Shown piece after piece: positions 61,245 to 64,000 of a stretch of 64,000 bases of DNA. Numbering within the stretch: position 1 is the stretch's first letter; the number at the start of each line of letters is the position of its first letter. The DNA comes from CAVSUZ01 sp963795415. GTDB lineage: Bacteria; Pseudomonadota; Alphaproteobacteria; Acetobacterales; Acetobacteraceae. The stretch covers positions 1,922,001-1,986,000 of the forward strand of contig CAWCHQ010000001.1 of the NCBI GenBank assembly GCA_963795415.1, in the 5' to 3' direction. The notes beneath the pieces were generated by a model. The model was not told the origin of the DNA. It searched no databases and saw only the letters and a program-made list of their open reading frames with translations. Made by a program: the position numbers and the translations under genes.

Positions 61245-62113
61245 GCGTCAAAGAAGCCGGCCCACGCCTTGGCCGCGGCCTTGCCGCCCTTCTCGGCGAG
61301 ACAGCATTGAATATCGACGGATCCGGCGGAGTCCGGCAGACGCCCATTGATCTTCTCGGACCGAGCCCTTTTCAGCCGCGCAGACTGCTCGATGATGGCG
61401 CATTGCAGGAATTGGCCGATTCGATCCGCGCACGCGGCATCCTCCAGCCGCTGCTCGTGCGTGCCCACCCAGCCGAAGAAGGACGCTTCCAGATCGTGGC
61501 CGGCGAGCGGCGGTGGCGGGCTGCGGCTATGGCCGGCTTGCATGAGGTCCCCGTTCTCGTACGGCCGCTGACCGATACAGAGGCGATGGCAGGCGCTCTG
61601 GTCGAAAACCTACAGCGCCAGGATCTAAATCCGATTGAAGAAGCCGAGGGATATAGCCGCCTGCTGGATGAGTTCGGAATGACGCAAGAAACGCTGGCCC
61701 ATGCAGTCGGAAAATCACGATCTCACCTTACGAATACGCTCCGATTGATGAATCTGCCCGAGCCAGTGAAGCAGGCGCTCCGCAACGGCGTCATCTCCGC
61801 CGGCCACGGGAGGGCGCTCCTCAGCACGGCCTACCCTGAAGCAGCGATGGCAACAGTCGTGGAGAAGGGACTCTCAGTGCGCCAGACTGAAGCTTTGGCC
61901 ACAAGGAGAGTGAGAGAGCAGGGGCCAAAGGGCAAGGACAAGGACTCCGATCTGGTCGCATTGGAGCGTAATCTATCCGAGGAAATCGGGCTGAAAATTG
62001 AGATTGCCGCCCGAGGTCAATCCGGTTCCGTGCGGATACACTATCGGAATATGGAACAGCTGGATCTGCTACTGGCGCGGTTGCGCAGTGCGTCCCCAAA
62101 TCCCAGCTTCTGA
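61241..62113 (+). CDS. parB: chromosome-partitioning protein ParB
   Basis: A 290-residue DNA-binding CTPase. The N-terminal 'RLGRGLAALLGE' start, 'PSPFQPRRLLDDGALQELADSIRARGILQPLLVR', 'IVAGERRWRAAAMAGLHEVPV' (GERRxRA CTP motif), 'ENLQRQDLNPIEEAEGYSRLL' and 'VGKSRSHLTNTLRLMNLP' (helix-turn-helix) are all present. The C-terminal dimerisation segment ends 'LLLARLRSASP'. The parS-like site at 59816-59831 is its expected target. Confidence 0.96.
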   Translation: MSVKEAGPRLGRGLAALLGETALNIDGSGGVRQTPIDLLGPSPFQPRRLLDDGALQELADSIRARGILQPLLVRAHPAEEGRFQIVAGERRWRAAAMAGLHEVPVLVRPLTDTEAMAGALVENLQRQDLNPIEEAEGYSRLLDEFGMTQETLAHAVGKSRSHLTNTLRLMNLPEPVKQALRNGVISAGHGRALLSTAYPEAAMATVVEKGLSVRQTEALATRRVREQGPKGKDKDSDLVALERNLSEEIGLKIEIAARGQSGSVRIHYRNMEQLDLLLARLRSASPNPSF

Positions 62114-62610
62114 CGCCCCCAGCGGGAAAAATGGTTGCGGAGACAACGAAACTCTCTGCGGTGTACAAGCGGCCAGCGGTCTTGAAGCCCCGTTTCTCCG
62201 GAGCGGTCGCCGGCTTCTACCAACCTCCCCCTCCTTTGGAAACTTATCCACGATGTGTCGCAACAGCCACTGTATGATTGTATGTGAGCCGGGCTCGCGG
62301 GCCGCGGCCGGTTCGGGCCAGTTTGAGAGCGGCGCCTTGGTGATTCCGGCCGGGTCGCCTCTCCAAAACCTATGGACACCTTTCCCGAATTATAATTCAT
62401 TCAGGCAGTTGTCGCTTGCCCGGAGGTGGCCGGGGATCGTGGGCGACCAGGCGGTTTCCCGACCTGTGTCAACAGTGGGCATACTACTACCCTGGGGAGA
62501 GATTCCTTAGAGCTTTACTCGAGAAAGTCGTTGCCGAACTGTCGGTTGGCTGCTAATCCGAGTTGCCAGCGCTAAGTCCTGCCTAAGCACTAGCGGAGAA
62601 CGACGTTAAA
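62114..62610. other. intergenic region after parB
   Basis: About 500 bases with no convincing gene. It has locally lower GC (for example around 62255-62300 and 62380-62400) than the coding regions, suggesting promoter and leader sequence for the large repeat protein downstream. No terminator hairpin with a T tract was found. Confidence 0.45.
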
Positions 62611-64000
62611 TGGCTTCTGTAACCGTACCCGGATCACCGTCTCCGATCAGTTTGTCCTTCGGCAATCCTTCGAACTCGGCGCTGGCGCAACAAATTGCCA
62701 ACCAACTCGCGCAGCTCAACACGAGCGGCTCTCTATTCGTGGGCACATTCAGCGGCAGCACCACGCCGGCCGTGCCACCCGGCCAAACGGGAGAGCTTGT
62801 TATCCCAGCAGGCTTCACCGGGCCGGTCAGTGTCCCGAGCGGGTACAGCTTCGTGGTGGACGACACTGCAGGCCCTGTCACCATCGCCAGTTCGCCGAAC
62901 GTATCGCTCATCGGCGCGGGCGGCACCGCCACGATCACCGGCTCGGGCAGCGCCATCGCCCAGGGGGATAACGCCAGCCCCTCCAGCCAGGACATTACCC
63001 TGACTACACTGGACTCCCCTTACAACGTTGCGCTCGGGAACGGCACAAATACGGTCTTCGCCGGTGGCGCAGGAACCGTTGCGGGCGGGCTCGGGGCAAA
63101 TCTGCTGGACGCCAATATTTCCGGAGCAGGTGGGAATCTGCTGATCTCCCAGGGTGTCAACGACACGGTCCTCGGCGGCACCGGCAATACAACTGTGAGT
63201 GCAAGCGGTCATGGTGGGAACATCCTCGACGCCGGCACTGGGGTTTTCGTCGTCAGCGATATCGGAACGTCCGACACAGTCGCGCCGTTCAATGCCAGCA
63301 GCGCCTCCATCAACCTGGGCGGAACGAATGCCCTCGCCTTCAGCGGAACGGGCAGCTTCTTCCTAAACGACGACGGCACGAACGATACTGTCGCCGCGTT
63401 TGGTTCCGGTTCGGCGACGGTCCAGGGTAACGGCTCTGGTCTCATTGTCGGCACGGGAACCGAGAGCTTTACCTTTATCGGCGGAATCGGCTCCGCGACC
63501 GTTAACGGCACAATGGGAGGCTCCCAGTCGATCTTCGGCGGCAGCGGCGGCGTGTGGTACACCGGTTATGGAGCAAACGCGACCATTACCGGCGGAGCTG
63601 GGTTAGTCACCCTATTTGGCGGCGCCGGGGGCGCACTCACGTACAATGGATCGGCGGCGGGCGTCCTCTACACCGGTCTGACCGGGAACGAGACGCTCAA
63701 TGCTGCAGGTTCGTCAACGAACAACCTCCTGGTCGGGGGCGCGGATCACTCCGGTACGTACTCCATCGTTGGGGGCAGCGGAAACAACTCCATGTTCGCC
63801 GGCGCCGGCAGCGAAACACTTACCGGCAATGCCGGAAACAACCAGTTCGATTTCTACGCCACCCATACCTCGGGCGGGAACGTCACGGTGACGGATTTCA
63901 ACTCCAACGACGTCGTCCTCCTAACAGGATATGGAGCCGGGGAAGCAGCGAACGTCGTGGCAAACGCGACGGTCAGTGGCGGCAACACAACTATGAAGCT
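62611..64000 (+). CDS. glycine-rich beta-strand repeat (RTX-like) secreted protein, 3' truncated by window
   Basis: At least 463 residues, open to the window end. The first 40 residues ('ASVTVPGSPSPISLSFGNPS') are followed by many short Gly/Asn/Thr-rich beta units such as 'GGTGNTTVSASGHGGNIL', 'FGGSGGVWYTGYGANATITGG' and 'GGSGNNSMFAGAGSETLTGNAGNNQFDF', the last close to the RTX nonapeptide pattern GGxGxDxLx. 'VTVTDFNSNDVVLLTGYG' resembles the segment that follows RTX repeats near C-termini. No N-terminal signal peptide, so type I secretion is likely. GGAG precedes the ATG by about 11 bases. Role unknown; adhesin or extracellular matrix protein is possible. Confidence 0.8.

Noticed and set aside
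1..64000. CRISPR array, tRNA, rRNA or riboswitch
   Set aside because: No regularly spaced direct repeats and no tRNA T-loop/cloverleaf or known riboswitch pattern was seen on reading both strands; a covariance-model scan would be the decisive test.

Overview
The window is high-GC DNA from an alphaproteobacterium, most likely Acetobacteraceae/Rhodospirillales. This is inferred from a GcrA cell-cycle regulator, the mnmE-mnmG-rsmG-parA-parB cluster with a parS-like site (usually near the chromosome origin), the murA-dcd-phosphatase-hflX-hfq block, an Mrp/Mbh-type ion-translocating operon, small zinc-ribbon-like proteins typical of the family, and an ECF sigma/anti-sigma pair. No tRNA, rRNA or CRISPR array was recognised.

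Layout. 1-6 kb: end of an MBL-fold hydrolase gene, a cupin and a GNAT enzyme, an unrecognised two-gene unit (1602-4094: soluble protein plus membrane-anchored coiled-coil/TPR protein), a small conserved protein, a cold-shock protein and an enoyl-CoA hydratase. 6.1-9.6 kb: a decayed region with an IS630 remnant between the two arms of a palindromic repeat, a second copy of that repeat without a transposase, and a multiply frameshifted IS1634-like transposase remnant. An amidohydrolase and a cis-prenyltransferase lie between the two repeats. 9.6-12.5 kb: a ThDP enzyme and a class III CoA-transferase, probably an acyl-CoA pair. 12.7-15.5 kb: an unusual fusion of S10 carboxypeptidase and S53 sedolisin. 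15.5-22.6 kb: Lrp regulator, rhodanese, murA, dcd, a small protein, an inositol-monophosphatase-family enzyme, hflX, hfq and a HAD phosphatase. 22.6-31 kb: alditol-oxidase-like flavoprotein, carotenoid oxygenase, two membrane proteins, a serine hydrolase, an orphan TAXI binding protein and a low-complexity exported protein. 31-39.5 kb: ftsK, two small coupled membrane proteins, gcrA, a large AsmA/YhdP-like protein and an isolated cytochrome oxidase subunit III. 39.5-50.5 kb: fused indolepyruvate:ferredoxin oxidoreductase, fatty-acid hydroxylase, ECF sigma and anti-sigma factors, RlpA-like protein, Zn alcohol dehydrogenase, class III aminotransferase and D-aminopeptidase. 50.5-54.7 kb: seven overlapping genes whose order matches the ion-translocating half of the archaeal membrane-bound hydrogenase Mbh, with no MrpA. 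55-62.1 kb: SDR, mnmE, cdh, mnmG, rsmG, parA and parB. 62.6 kb to the end: a large glycine-rich repeat protein running off the window.

A recurring oddity is that at least eight single-base indels break otherwise intact, conserved reading frames, including murA, ftsK, hflX and rsmG. Each is restored by adding or removing one base, and most insertions sit in a doubled base. The simplest reading is residual sequencing or assembly error, not real gene loss, so those genes are annotated as full-length with the break marked.
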